Source: Streptomyces sp. NBC_00442
GTDB lineage: Bacteria; Actinomycetota; Actinomycetes; Streptomycetales; Streptomycetaceae
Direction: 5' to 3'
Length of the DNA: 64,000 bases
Assembly (NCBI RefSeq): GCF_036014195.1
Contig: NZ_CP107918.1
Span: 1,054,001 to 1,118,000 of the forward strand
The translations under genes and the position numbers were made by a program. Positions 41,056 through 48,512 of the stretch are shown here, one piece after another (within the stretch, counting starts at the first letter, position 1; the number at the start of each line of letters is the position of its first letter). Under the pieces are notes generated by a model. It was not told the DNA's origin and did not search any database. It worked only from the letters and a program-made list of their open reading frames with translations.

Positions 41056-41312
41056 GCGGCGACGGCGGGCGGCGGAGCGCAGTCGGACACGATCTCGTCC
41101 ATGGACAGGCCGAGGACGGAGGCGAGCGCCGCCACGGTGAAGAAGGCGGGGGTAGGGGCCCGGCCCGTCTCGATCTTGCGGAGGGTCTCGGCGGAGAGGC
41201 CCGCCGCGGCCGCGATCTCCGGCATGCTGCGGTCCCCACGGGCCGAGCGCAGCAACCGGCCGAGCCGTTCGCCGCGTGCACGCTCTTCGGGGGTGAGTGG
41301 GGTGCGGACCAT
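41052..41312 (-). CDS. XRE-family helix-turn-helix regulator, 86 aa
   Basis: 86 aa from ATG 41312 (MVRTPLTPEERARGERLG). The HTH is MPEIAAAAGLSAETLRKIET followed by GRAPTPAFFTVAALASVLGL, the usual Cro/CI pattern with a fifth helix; LSMDEIVSD follows. No ligand domain is present. The stop is coupled to the Nudix start. Its target is probably its own promoter in the 183-bp gap 41313-41495, which holds no gene or clear palindrome. Confidence 0.85.
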   Translation of the reverse strand: MVRTPLTPEERARGERLGRLLRSARGDRSMPEIAAAAGLSAETLRKIETGRAPTPAFFTVAALASVLGLSMDEIVSDCAPPPAVAA

Positions 41313-41495
41313 GCGCCGATTCTAGCCCCGGCGCCACGGCGGCATGGCGGCACGTGAAAATGCACCTTCCCCGCCCCTCGGAGGTGCGCCGGGCCCCTCC
41401 GCGCGGGCCGGGCGCGGGGACGCGGGACACCGGGGCACGGAGCGGCGGCGGGCGACGCCCGCGGGTCTGCCCGGCCCCGCGGAGGTGACGGATCG

Positions 41496-42269
41496 TCAGT
41501 TGTTGGCCAGGAACCGCTGGGCCAGCGTGTCACCGAGGGCCACCGCGGCCCCGTGGTCCTCGATCGGCTCGGCCTGGGCGCCCTTGAACAGGATGTACGT
41601 GACGTCGGATTCGGCGCCGCCCGACCTCGGGCTGGGGTTGATGCCGAGCGCCTTGGCGGTGGCGTACGACGCCTCTCCGATGGAGGAGGCGGGACCGGTG
41701 TCACCGACCACGGCGTACACGACCTTGTCGCCGTGGATGACGGCGGCGACCCCGCCCCCCTCGATGCCGGCCGCACGGTAGTCCCAGACGGGGCTGGGGT
41801 TGGGCACCACGACGTAGGGCAGCTTCTCCGCGTCGAGCGGCCTGTCGTCGCTCTGGTGGAAGCGGGTGTCGGGCTGGAACCACGGGTCGGTCCTCTTGTT
41901 GCAGAGCCTGCCGCGGCGGCCGTCGCAGTCGATGTCCAGGTCCGCCTTCCAGAACACGGCTCCGTTCGCGCCGCAGACCGGCACGGTCGGCGGGGCGCCG
42001 GCGTCCGTGCGGTACCTGCCGTGGGAGATCTGGTCGCAGCTCGTCACCTTGGCGAGGAGTTCGGCCGCGCCGACCGTGCCTTCGGGCGCCGAGGCGGGTG
42101 CGCCGGCGGCGGGCGGGCCCGCGACGGACATGCGGGCGGCGGACGCGCGGGCGGCGGCGGCGCCGGGAACGGGTGCGCCGGGGACGGTGGCGCCCTGCGC
42201 GGTGGCGGGCAGAGTCGTGGCGAGCAGGGCGGCGCCGGCGGCGGCGAGGGCGAGCGTTCTGGAGCGCAC
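41496..42269 (-). CDS. Secreted chitosanase, glycoside hydrolase family 75
   Basis: 257 aa from GTG 42269 with an AAGGG site. A signal peptide (ALAAAGAALLATTLPATAQG) is followed by a 50-residue Ala/Pro/Gly-rich low-complexity linker. The catalytic domain is clear: SCDQISHGRYRTDAGAP, NGAVFWKADLDIDCDGRRG, DPWFQPDTRFHQSDDRPL, PYVVVPNPSPVWDYRAAGI, VVYAVVGDTGPASSIGEASY. These are hallmarks of GH75 endo-chitosanases. The acidic catalytic residues should be in the DLDIDCDG and DTGPASSIGE regions. It degrades chitosan outside the cell. It is monocistronic, behind the ggt terminator. Confidence 0.92.
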   Translation of the reverse strand: MRSRTLALAAAGAALLATTLPATAQGATVPGAPVPGAAAARASAARMSVAGPPAAGAPASAPEGTVGAAELLAKVTSCDQISHGRYRTDAGAPPTVPVCGANGAVFWKADLDIDCDGRRGRLCNKRTDPWFQPDTRFHQSDDRPLDAEKLPYVVVPNPSPVWDYRAAGIEGGGVAAVIHGDKVVYAVVGDTGPASSIGEASYATAKALGINPSPRSGGAESDVTYILFKGAQAEPIEDHGAAVALGDTLAQRFLANN

Positions 42270-42361
42270 GGAGAAAACCCTTCTGTCAGGAAAGGTGCTT
42301 TACCCGTTGTGCGCCGTGTGCGCCTCCTGGTGGTGACGGCGTCGATCGCCTCCGCGGCGCG

Positions 42362-42403
42362 AGGCCCGTGGCCCCCGGCGGTTCAGCCGGGGGCCACGGG
42401 CCT
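42362..42403 (-). terminator. Strong terminator after gamma-glutamyltransferase
   Basis: A perfect 18-bp stem pairs 42362-42379 with 42386-42403 around GGTTCA, 22 bp after the ggt stop on the minus strand. Confidence 0.88.
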
Positions 42404-42424
42404 CCTGAGTGCCGTGGAAGGGAG

Positions 42425-44242
42425 TTACCGCTTTCCACTCGGATGGACCACGAGGGCCGACCCGCCGCCCCGCCGCACCGTCTCGGCGGCGGCGAGCCAG
42501 CGCCCGTCCGGCAGGCGCTGCACTCCGGTCGCCGCGCCGATCTCCGGATTGAGCGTGAAGGAGTGGCCGAGCGCTTCGAGGCGGGCCCGCAGCGGGCTGT
42601 TGTAGAGGGCGGGTTCCAGCTCGGTCCGGGCCGCGTTGCGCTGGCTGGCGCGCGGCGCCGCGATCGCGTCGACGAGCGGCATGCCCCGGTCCAGGTGGTT
42701 GACGAGCGTCTGGAGGACGGTGGTGATGATGGTCGCCCCGCCCGGCGAACCGAGCGCGAGCACCGGCTTGTGCTGCCGGTCGAGCACGATCGTCGGCGAG
42801 ATGGAGGAGCGCGGCCGCTTGCCGGGGCCGGGCAGGTTCGGGTCGTGGACCGCGGGGCTGGCCGGGGCGAAGGAGAAGTCGGTCAGCTCGTTGTTCAGCA
42901 GGAAGCCGCGGCCGGGCACGGTCATGGCGCTGCCGCCGGTCTGCTCGATGGTCAGCGTGTACGCGACGACGTTGCCCCACTTGTCGGCCACCGTGAGGTG
43001 GGTGGTGTTGTCGCCCTCGTACGTGGTCGGGGCCGCGGTGCCCGAGGTCCCGCACGCCGTCGGGTGGCGCGGGTCGCCGGGGGCGAGGGGGCTGGTCAAG
43101 GCCGCGTCGTCCTTGATCAGGCAGGCCCGCGAGTCGGCGAAGCGCTGCGAGAGCAGACCCTTGGTCGGTACGTTCTCGAACGCGGCGTCACCGACCCAGC
43201 GGCCCCGGTCCGCGAACGCGATGCGGCTCGCCTCGATGTAGTGGTGGAGGAACTGCACGTCCGACGCCTTCGACAGGTCGGTGCGCTCCAGGATGTTGAG
43301 CGCCTCGCCGACGGTCGTGCCGCCGGAGCTCGACGGGGCCATGCCGTACACGTCGAGCCCGCGGTAGTTCACCTCGGTGGGCGCCTGGTACTTGGCCCCG
43401 TAGGCCCGGAGGTCCTTCTCGCTCAGGTCACCGGGGCGCACCGCACGGGTGGAGGCGGGGTCGACGGGCGGATTGCGCACCGTACGGACGATGTCCCTGC
43501 CGAGGTCGCCCCGGTAGACGGCGCCGACGCCCTTGCGGCCCAACTCCTCGTAGGTGCGCGCCAGATCGGGGTTCTTGAAGGTCGAGCCGACCACCGGGAG
43601 CTGCCCGCCGGGCAGGAACAGCCTGGCGGTGTCGGGGAAGTCCGCGAAGCGGGCCTGGTTGTCCTTGGTCTGGGAGCGGAAGGTGTCGTCGACGGTGAAG
43701 CCGTCGCGCGCGAGCCGTTCCGCGGGCTTCAGGAGCGTGCTCAGGGACTCGCTTCCCCAGGCGTGCAGGGCCCTGTCCCAGGTGGCGGCGGTGCCCGGCG
43801 TTCCGACGCTGAGCCCGCTGGTCACCGCGTCCGCGAAGGGCAGCGGCTTGCCGTTCTCCAGGAAGAGCGAGGAGGTGGCCGACGTGGGGGCCGTCTCGCG
43901 GCCGTCGACGGTGTGCACGGAGCGGGACTTCGCGTCGTAGTAGACGAAGAAGCCGCCCCCGCCGATCCCCGACGAGTACGGCTCGGTGACGCCGAGCGCG
44001 GCGGCGGTGGCGACGGCCGCGTCCACCGCGTTGCCGCCGTTCTTGAGGACCTGGAGACCGGCGGCGGACGCGTCGGCGTCCACGCTCGACACCGCTCCCC
44101 CGTAGCCGACCGCCTCCGGGACCTTGGCCGGTGTTCGGCCGCCGGGCGGCGCGGCCGTCGTGGGCGGGGCCGCGGCGACCGAGGCGGCGACCGCGGCCGC
44201 CGCGGCGAGGAGGGACAGGGTGCGGACAGCAGGACGACGCAT
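42425..44242 (-). CDS. ggt: Gamma-glutamyltransferase (glutathione hydrolase), secreted
   Basis: 605 aa from ATG 44242 with a GGGAGG site; the open frame upstream lacks a signal. The signal peptide LSLLAAAAAVAASVAAAPP gives export. It is an N-terminal-nucleophile enzyme: the proenzyme self-cleaves before the Thr of DNTTHLTVADKWGNVV, giving large and small subunits. Other blocks are SSGIGGGGFFVYYDA (gamma-glutamyl pocket), APSSSGGTTVGEALNI and LGSPGGATIITTVLQ. It hydrolyses or transfers gamma-glutamyl from glutathione-type peptides. In actinobacteria, which lack glutathione, substrates may be poly-gamma-glutamate or other gamma-glutamyl compounds. Confidence 0.94.
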   Translation of the reverse strand: MRRPAVRTLSLLAAAAAVAASVAAAPPTTAAPPGGRTPAKVPEAVGYGGAVSSVDADASAAGLQVLKNGGNAVDAAVATAAALGVTEPYSSGIGGGGFFVYYDAKSRSVHTVDGRETAPTSATSSLFLENGKPLPFADAVTSGLSVGTPGTAATWDRALHAWGSESLSTLLKPAERLARDGFTVDDTFRSQTKDNQARFADFPDTARLFLPGGQLPVVGSTFKNPDLARTYEELGRKGVGAVYRGDLGRDIVRTVRNPPVDPASTRAVRPGDLSEKDLRAYGAKYQAPTEVNYRGLDVYGMAPSSSGGTTVGEALNILERTDLSKASDVQFLHHYIEASRIAFADRGRWVGDAAFENVPTKGLLSQRFADSRACLIKDDAALTSPLAPGDPRHPTACGTSGTAAPTTYEGDNTTHLTVADKWGNVVAYTLTIEQTGGSAMTVPGRGFLLNNELTDFSFAPASPAVHDPNLPGPGKRPRSSISPTIVLDRQHKPVLALGSPGGATIITTVLQTLVNHLDRGMPLVDAIAAPRASQRNAARTELEPALYNSPLRARLEALGHSFTLNPEIGAATGVQRLPDGRWLAAAETVRRGGGSALVVHPSGKR

Positions 44243-44332
44243 GCAGACCTCCCGTTGGCGAACGTCCGCGCAGCGTAACGCTGTCCCGGCGGTGACGTCA
44301 TGAGCACGTCGAACGCGGGGGCGAACTCCCGC

Positions 44333-44338
44333 TAACAT
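44333..44338 (+). promoter_or_regulatory. -10 box of a leaderless or short-leader gene
   Basis: TAACAT ends 8 bp before ATG 44347 and no ribosome site follows, the arrangement of leaderless transcripts. Confidence 0.4.
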
Positions 44339-44346
44339 GCGCGCCC

Positions 44347-45090
44347 ATGAATGACGACGTACGCAACATCGTCCTCGGCGTGGTGGCCGCGGGCATAAGC
44401 GCCGCCTTCGGCTGGCTCGCCCGTACCTACCTCTGGAAGCGCAGGCTCCGCCGCAAGCAGGCGTTCTTCGGGCTGCCGGACCACTCCGAATGTCTGCTGG
44501 TCGTCAACCGCGCCGCCACGCACGAGGGCTCGGTGCACCGCTTCGACGTGTTCGCCCTCCTCGAACTCTCCTCGCTCATCAAGGACTGCGGGGCGCACGC
44601 CCGGATCATCCAGCACGACCTCGCCCAGCAGGGCTTCGGCGAGCGCACCGAGTTCTGTCTCGGCGGGCCGTACTCGAACCGGCGGATGGCCGCCCACCTC
44701 GTCTCGCTGCTGCCGGGCGTGAAGATGAACGTGGACGCCGAACCGAGCCCCGACCGGGGCACCTTCCAGATCGGCTCCGAGCGCTACCGGCTGGAGAACG
44801 GCGTCGTCGAACATGTGCTCCTGGCCCGGGTCACCCCCGGGCAGGACTCCCGCCCGGTGTTCCTGTTCTGCGGTCAGTCCGCGATCACCAACCAGGCCGC
44901 CACCCGCTATCTGGCGCGCAACGCCGAGAAGCTCGCCCGCAAGTACGGCAGCGGCTCGTTCTGTCTGCTCCTCAAAGTCGTCAACTCGCAGGCGTACGGG
45001 CCCGACGTGGTGGAGCTCGTCGCCGATGTGACGCGGGCCGCCCAGGAGCCCGCCCCCGCGGTCCGCACCTCGCACCGGGCCGCCGGCTAA
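44347..45090 (+). CDS. Membrane-anchored protein of unknown function
   Basis: 247 aa. The N-terminus has one membrane segment (IVLGVVAAGISAAFGWLARTYL) and a basic stop-transfer (WKRRLRRKQ). The rest is a soluble alpha/beta domain: ECLLVVNRAATHEGSVHRFDVFALLELSSLIKD (split over two strands), ERTEFCLGGPYSNRRMAAHL, and SRPVFLFCGQSAITNQAATRYLARN. The last includes a Gly/Ser/Asn-rich loop that could bind a nucleotide or sugar. I do not recognise the family; it appears to be a conserved actinomycete protein. The 3' end overlaps the convergent P450 stop by 4 bp. Confidence 0.65.
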   Translation: MNDDVRNIVLGVVAAGISAAFGWLARTYLWKRRLRRKQAFFGLPDHSECLLVVNRAATHEGSVHRFDVFALLELSSLIKDCGAHARIIQHDLAQQGFGERTEFCLGGPYSNRRMAAHLVSLLPGVKMNVDAEPSPDRGTFQIGSERYRLENGVVEHVLLARVTPGQDSRPVFLFCGQSAITNQAATRYLARNAEKLARKYGSGSFCLLLKVVNSQAYGPDVVELVADVTRAAQEPAPAVRTSHRAAG

Positions 45091-46355
45091 CTCACCCTCA
45101 GATGCAGCGACTTGATGCCGTTGATGAAGTTGGACACCAGGCGCCGGGGCGCGGCCGCGAGTTCGGTGCGGGGCAGGACGCGCAGCGCCTCCTCGTGCAG
45201 CACCCTCAGTTGCAGCCGGGCGAAGTGTGCGCCGAGGCATACGTGCGGGCCGTCGCCGAAGGAGACGTGCGGGTTCGGTGCGCGGGTGAGGTCCAGGCGG
45301 TGCGGGTCGCTGAAGACGCGTTCGTCGTGGTTGGCGGAGGCGTGGAAGACGACGACCTTGTCCCCGGCCGCGATCCGCCGCCCCGCGAGTTCGGTGTCCC
45401 GCACGGCGGTGCGCCGGAAGCTCAGCACCGGCGGATGCCACCGCAGGAGTTCCTCGACGGCGGTGTCCACCGCGACCTGATGATTCATCAACACGGCGCG
45501 CTGGGAGGGATGTTGCGCGAGAGCCAGCAGCCCTCCGGGCGCCGCGCCGCGCACGGTGTCGTTGCCCGCCACGGTCAGCAGGAAGAAGAACATCTCCAGT
45601 TCGGCGCCGCCGAGTTCGCCGTGGGCGAGCGAGGTCATGATGTCGTCGCCCGGCCGCTCCCGCTTGTACGCGGCGAGTTGCCGGGCGTACGCGAACATCT
45701 CGGCGAGCATCGCGGGCGAGCGCGGGTTGACGGGCCGCCCGTCGTCGCCGGTGACCCGGGGCTCGTCCGGGTCCTGGTAGGCGATGACGCGTTCGGTCCA
45801 TTCGAGCAGGAGGCCCCGGTCGCCCGGCGGGACGCCCAGCAGGTCGGTGAGGTTGAGCAGCGCGTAGTCGTCGGTGACGTCGGCGACCAGATCGCACACG
45901 CCGTCCTCGGCGCCGTCGCGGGCCGCGGTGAGCAGGGCGCGGGCCCGTTCGCGGGCCAGTGCCTCGAAGCGTTCGATGCGGCCCGGTGTGAAGGCGCGGC
46001 TCACCAGGCGGCGCAGCCTGCCGTGGTCCTGGTGCGCCGGGTCGTCGGCGCCGGGGCCCGTGCGGGGGTCCTGGTTGAGCATCATGCGGCGGATGAACGG
46101 CAGGTCCGCGGGGTCGGGGTCGCGGATCTGGGTGGCGCCGAGCGCGGAGGAGTAGCTGCCGGCGTCCTTGAGGACGCGTACGACGTCGGCGTGGCGGGTC
46201 ACCGCCCAGAAGCCGGGCCCGGCCGGCCAGCCGAGCACCTCGGGCTCCGCCTGCCACGCGACGGGCAGGTGGTCGCGCAGCTCGCGGTAGGCGGCGTACG
46301 GCGGTCCCGCGGCATACAGGCGCGGGTCGAAGACATCGGGTGCGTCATTCGTCAC
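45087..46355 (-). CDS. Cytochrome P450 (CYP124/125/142-like)
   Basis: 422 aa from GTG 46355. The heme motif is SFGDGPHVCLGAHFARLQ (FGxGxHxCxG). The K-helix ExxR is in AVEELLRWHPPVLSFRRTA. The I-helix reads LTVAGNDTVRG, with Asn-Asp where AGxET/D is usual, as in the sterol- and terpene-oxidising CYP124/125 group. The long F-G region (ERVIAYQDPDEPRV) also fits that group. It is transcribed after the alpha/beta hydrolase. No ferredoxin or reductase is adjacent. Substrate is not determinable; steroid or branched lipid is a reasonable guess. Confidence 0.88.
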   Translation of the reverse strand: MTNDAPDVFDPRLYAAGPPYAAYRELRDHLPVAWQAEPEVLGWPAGPGFWAVTRHADVVRVLKDAGSYSSALGATQIRDPDPADLPFIRRMMLNQDPRTGPGADDPAHQDHGRLRRLVSRAFTPGRIERFEALARERARALLTAARDGAEDGVCDLVADVTDDYALLNLTDLLGVPPGDRGLLLEWTERVIAYQDPDEPRVTGDDGRPVNPRSPAMLAEMFAYARQLAAYKRERPGDDIMTSLAHGELGGAELEMFFFLLTVAGNDTVRGAAPGGLLALAQHPSQRAVLMNHQVAVDTAVEELLRWHPPVLSFRRTAVRDTELAGRRIAAGDKVVVFHASANHDERVFSDPHRLDLTRAPNPHVSFGDGPHVCLGAHFARLQLRVLHEEALRVLPRTELAAAPRRLVSNFINGIKSLHLRVS

Positions 46356-46401
46356 GCGTGGCCTCGGACATGGTCGGACGCGTGGCCTCAGACATGGTCG
46401 G
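46354..46401. repeat. 24-bp tandem duplication at the hydrolase/P450 junction
   Basis: ACGCGTGGCCTCGGACATGG plus TCGG (46354-46377) is repeated at 46378-46401 with one change (G to A at the CTCGG/CTCAG position). The change makes the TGA that now ends the hydrolase; without it the frame would continue into the second copy. Confidence 0.85.
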
Positions 46402-47161
46402 CCCGCAGGAAGTCCTCGACGGTGCGGATGAGGTCGAGCGGCGCCTCGTCCATGGCGTGGTGTCCGGCGTGGGGCAGTTCGACGAGCTGGCCCGCGGGGT
46501 ACCAGCGCATCCATGTCCCGCGCAGGAAGGCGGCGTTGATCGCCGGGTCGAGCGCGCCGGCCACCGCGAGGGCGGGCACCGGGGAGCCCTCGGTCTCCTC
46601 GTGGAAGTCCTCGCCCGCCCAGGAGTCGAGCCAGGCGCGGAACGCCTTGGGGTCGCTGCGTTCCACCGAGCGCCAGGTCATGCGGTCGAGCCAGGCGTCG
46701 GGGCGGTTGCCGCCGGTGGTGAGGTCGATGATGGCCCGGCGCTTGGCGGGCCGCTCGGCGGCCGCGGTGAACAGCGCCCGCGTCGCCTCGTCCATGGGCA
46801 TGCCGCTCGCCGGGACGGGCGATATGCCGACCATGCGGCGCACCCGGTCGGGGGCGGCGGCCAGGACGCGCTGGACGACGGCGCCGCCCATCGAGTGGCC
46901 GATCAGCGAGAAGCGGTGCCAGCCCAGCCGGTCGGCGAGCGCCAGTATGTCGCCGGCGCCCTCGCTGGTGGTGAACGCGCCGGCGGCGTCCCGCGCCTCG
47001 CCGTAGCCGCGCAGGTCGACGAAGGCGTAGGTGAAGACGGCGGCGTCCAGGTCGGGGAGGACCGCGGCGAAGTCGCCGCGGTCGGCGAGCCAGCCGTGCA
47101 CGGCGACGACCCGGTGCGGTCCGTCGCCGTGGAGGGTGTGGGGCAGCGTGAATCCGGCCAT
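46388..47161 (-). CDS. Alpha/beta-hydrolase fold protein
   Basis: 257 aa from ATG 47161. Catalytic triad: the Ser nucleophile in LIGHSMGGAVV, an Asp probably in VAGALDPAINAAF, and the His in LPHAGHHAMDEAP. The oxyanion block VVAVHGWLADRGDF is also present. A lid region of about 60 residues (ALFTAAAERPAKRRAI onwards) covers the site. Likely an esterase or related hydrolase; substrate unknown. It precedes the P450 by 32 bp, so both are probably one transcript. The C-terminus ADHV lies in a 24-bp tandem duplication and may have been shortened by it. Confidence 0.85.
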   Translation of the reverse strand: MAGFTLPHTLHGDGPHRVVAVHGWLADRGDFAAVLPDLDAAVFTYAFVDLRGYGEARDAAGAFTTSEGAGDILALADRLGWHRFSLIGHSMGGAVVQRVLAAAPDRVRRMVGISPVPASGMPMDEATRALFTAAAERPAKRRAIIDLTTGGNRPDAWLDRMTWRSVERSDPKAFRAWLDSWAGEDFHEETEGSPVPALAVAGALDPAINAAFLRGTWMRWYPAGQLVELPHAGHHAMDEAPLDLIRTVEDFLRADHV

Positions 47162-47275
47162 GGGTACTCCGATTCCGGACGGCGGTCGTCGGCGTACGGC
47201 CCGCGGTGGTGCTGTCGGCGTGCGGGACGTACGCGTACACGGTGGCGGTCGCCCTGCCGCGAGGCAAGAAGCCGG

Positions 47276-47926
47276 TCAGAACTGCCAGGGACTGCGCACG
47301 GGTTGCGCCGTACGGTCGTCGACGGCGACCTCCGCCGGGGCCAGTCGCCGCACCTCTTCGAGGGCGGCGGCCGCGTCGAAGGCGAAGAGCTGCTCCTCGA
47401 AGCAGAGGCCGTGCGCGCCCGCGGGCCGCCCGAGCACGGGCGCCAGGCGCCGGTACATGGACCGGGGGCGGCTGACGTAGGGAAGCGCGGGCGAGCGCAG
47501 GTCCACGACGAGGAAGCGGCGCACCTTGGGGCCGGTCCGCAGGGCGATGGCGCTCACGGCGCCGACGTCGTCCCAGTCGATGCGTCCGGCCAGCCAGGTC
47601 GGCAGCCGCACGGTGAGCGTGTCGGCGTCCACGTCGATGCGCAGCGGGCGCAGCAGGTAGCCCACGAAGACGGCGGCGACACCCAGCAGGACCACGCCCG
47701 CGACGGCCATCACCGGGCCGGCGACGTCGCCGTTGGGACCGTCGAAGACGGCGGCGACCGCGAGCCACCAGACCACGGCCACCGCGATCGAGGCGAGCGG
47801 GACCCAGATCAGGGGGCGCCGCAGCGGCAGGACGATCGGGTCGGCCGCGGGCTGTATGGGGCTGGCTGAATTGTCCACACGCAGAGCTTGGTCCGTCGGC
47901 GGCCCCCGCGCCAGAGTGTTACCCAT
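47276..47926 (-). CDS. Membrane protein with PH-like (YdbS/bPH) domain
   Basis: 216 aa from ATG 47926. Two hydrophobic helices (LIWVPLASIAVAVVWWLAVAAVF and VMAVAGVVLLGVAAVFVGYLL, each a single span) are followed by a cytoplasmic domain, IDVDADTLTVRLPTWLAGRIDWDDVGAVSAI. This topology of two helices then a split PH-like strand set is that of bacterial PH-domain membrane proteins. The C-terminal 60 residues include AAALEEVRRLAP. Function unknown; envelope or stress role is common in the family. Single gene with a 114-bp gap to the hydrolase start. Confidence 0.65.
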   Translation of the reverse strand: MGNTLARGPPTDQALRVDNSASPIQPAADPIVLPLRRPLIWVPLASIAVAVVWWLAVAAVFDGPNGDVAGPVMAVAGVVLLGVAAVFVGYLLRPLRIDVDADTLTVRLPTWLAGRIDWDDVGAVSAIALRTGPKVRRFLVVDLRSPALPYVSRPRSMYRRLAPVLGRPAGAHGLCFEEQLFAFDAAAALEEVRRLAPAEVAVDDRTAQPVRSPWQF

Positions 47927-48017
47927 GGGTTTACTGAATTGAAGTCAACGAGCGGCACGCACCGCCCGGCGCATCGCACGGCGCGCGGGACGGGTCGCGC
48001 GGAGCGAGCCGCGCGGA

Positions 48018-48512
48018 TCAGGTCGTGCAGCCGACGTTTTCGAGCGCACTCCCCTGCCCGGTGCCCCTGATCGTCACCTTCAGGTCCGTACCGCGCGCCA
48101 CCGCCCGCAGGGCCGTGCAGGCGATCTGCCGCCGGGCGACCAGGGTGAGCTTCGAGACGTCCTGGCCGAACACGACGGTCACCTCGCCCTCGCCCACCGC
48201 CATCCTCAACGGGCTCTTCCACGGCGGGAGTTCGGTGCGCAGCCCGGCCGCCCTCTCGTCCGCGTCCGGCCCCGCGAACAGCAACGGAAGGGACGGCCGC
48301 GGGGCGCCCGCGCGCACCACGGGCATCAGGCCGTCGGGGCCGACGAAATAGAGCACGGTGCCGTCGACGGCGGGCGGCAGGGCCTGCGCGGACGCGGGGT
48401 CGCCCACCGCGATGACGTCGGTGGACTGGATGCCGCAGCCCGCGGCGAGGAGCGCGGCGGGCAGCAGGACGAGCGCGGCCAGGGCGCGCGGCGCCGTGAT
48501 CGTGAACCTCAT
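48018..48512 (-). CDS. Lipoprotein linked to a two-component system
   Basis: 164 aa from ATG 48512, overlapping the kinase stop (ATGA). Signal peptide ALAALVLLPAALLAAGCG with lipobox LAAGC. The mature part contains GTVLYFVGPDGLMPVVRAG and VTVVFGQDVSKLTLVARRQIAC, which vaguely resemble a GerMN-type module seen in LpqB and in lipoproteins beside AfsQ- or Cse-type systems. It probably sits on the outer membrane face and modulates the kinase, as CseA does for CseBC. Family assignment is tentative. Confidence 0.75.
   Translation of the reverse strand: MRFTITAPRALAALVLLPAALLAAGCGIQSTDVIAVGDPASAQALPPAVDGTVLYFVGPDGLMPVVRAGAPRPSLPLLFAGPDADERAAGLRTELPPWKSPLRMAVGEGEVTVVFGQDVSKLTLVARRQIACTALRAVARGTDLKVTIRGTGQGSALENVGCTT

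Noticed and set aside
42362..42403. The 18-bp perfect palindrome as an operator for the chitosanase
   Set aside because: Its length, GC-rich stem and location just after the ggt stop fit a terminator better.
45087..47768. A long P450 with an 470-residue N-terminal extension
   Set aside because: The extension is antiparallel or out-of-frame shadow of the hydrolase and PH-domain genes; P450 motifs fit a start at GTG 46355.
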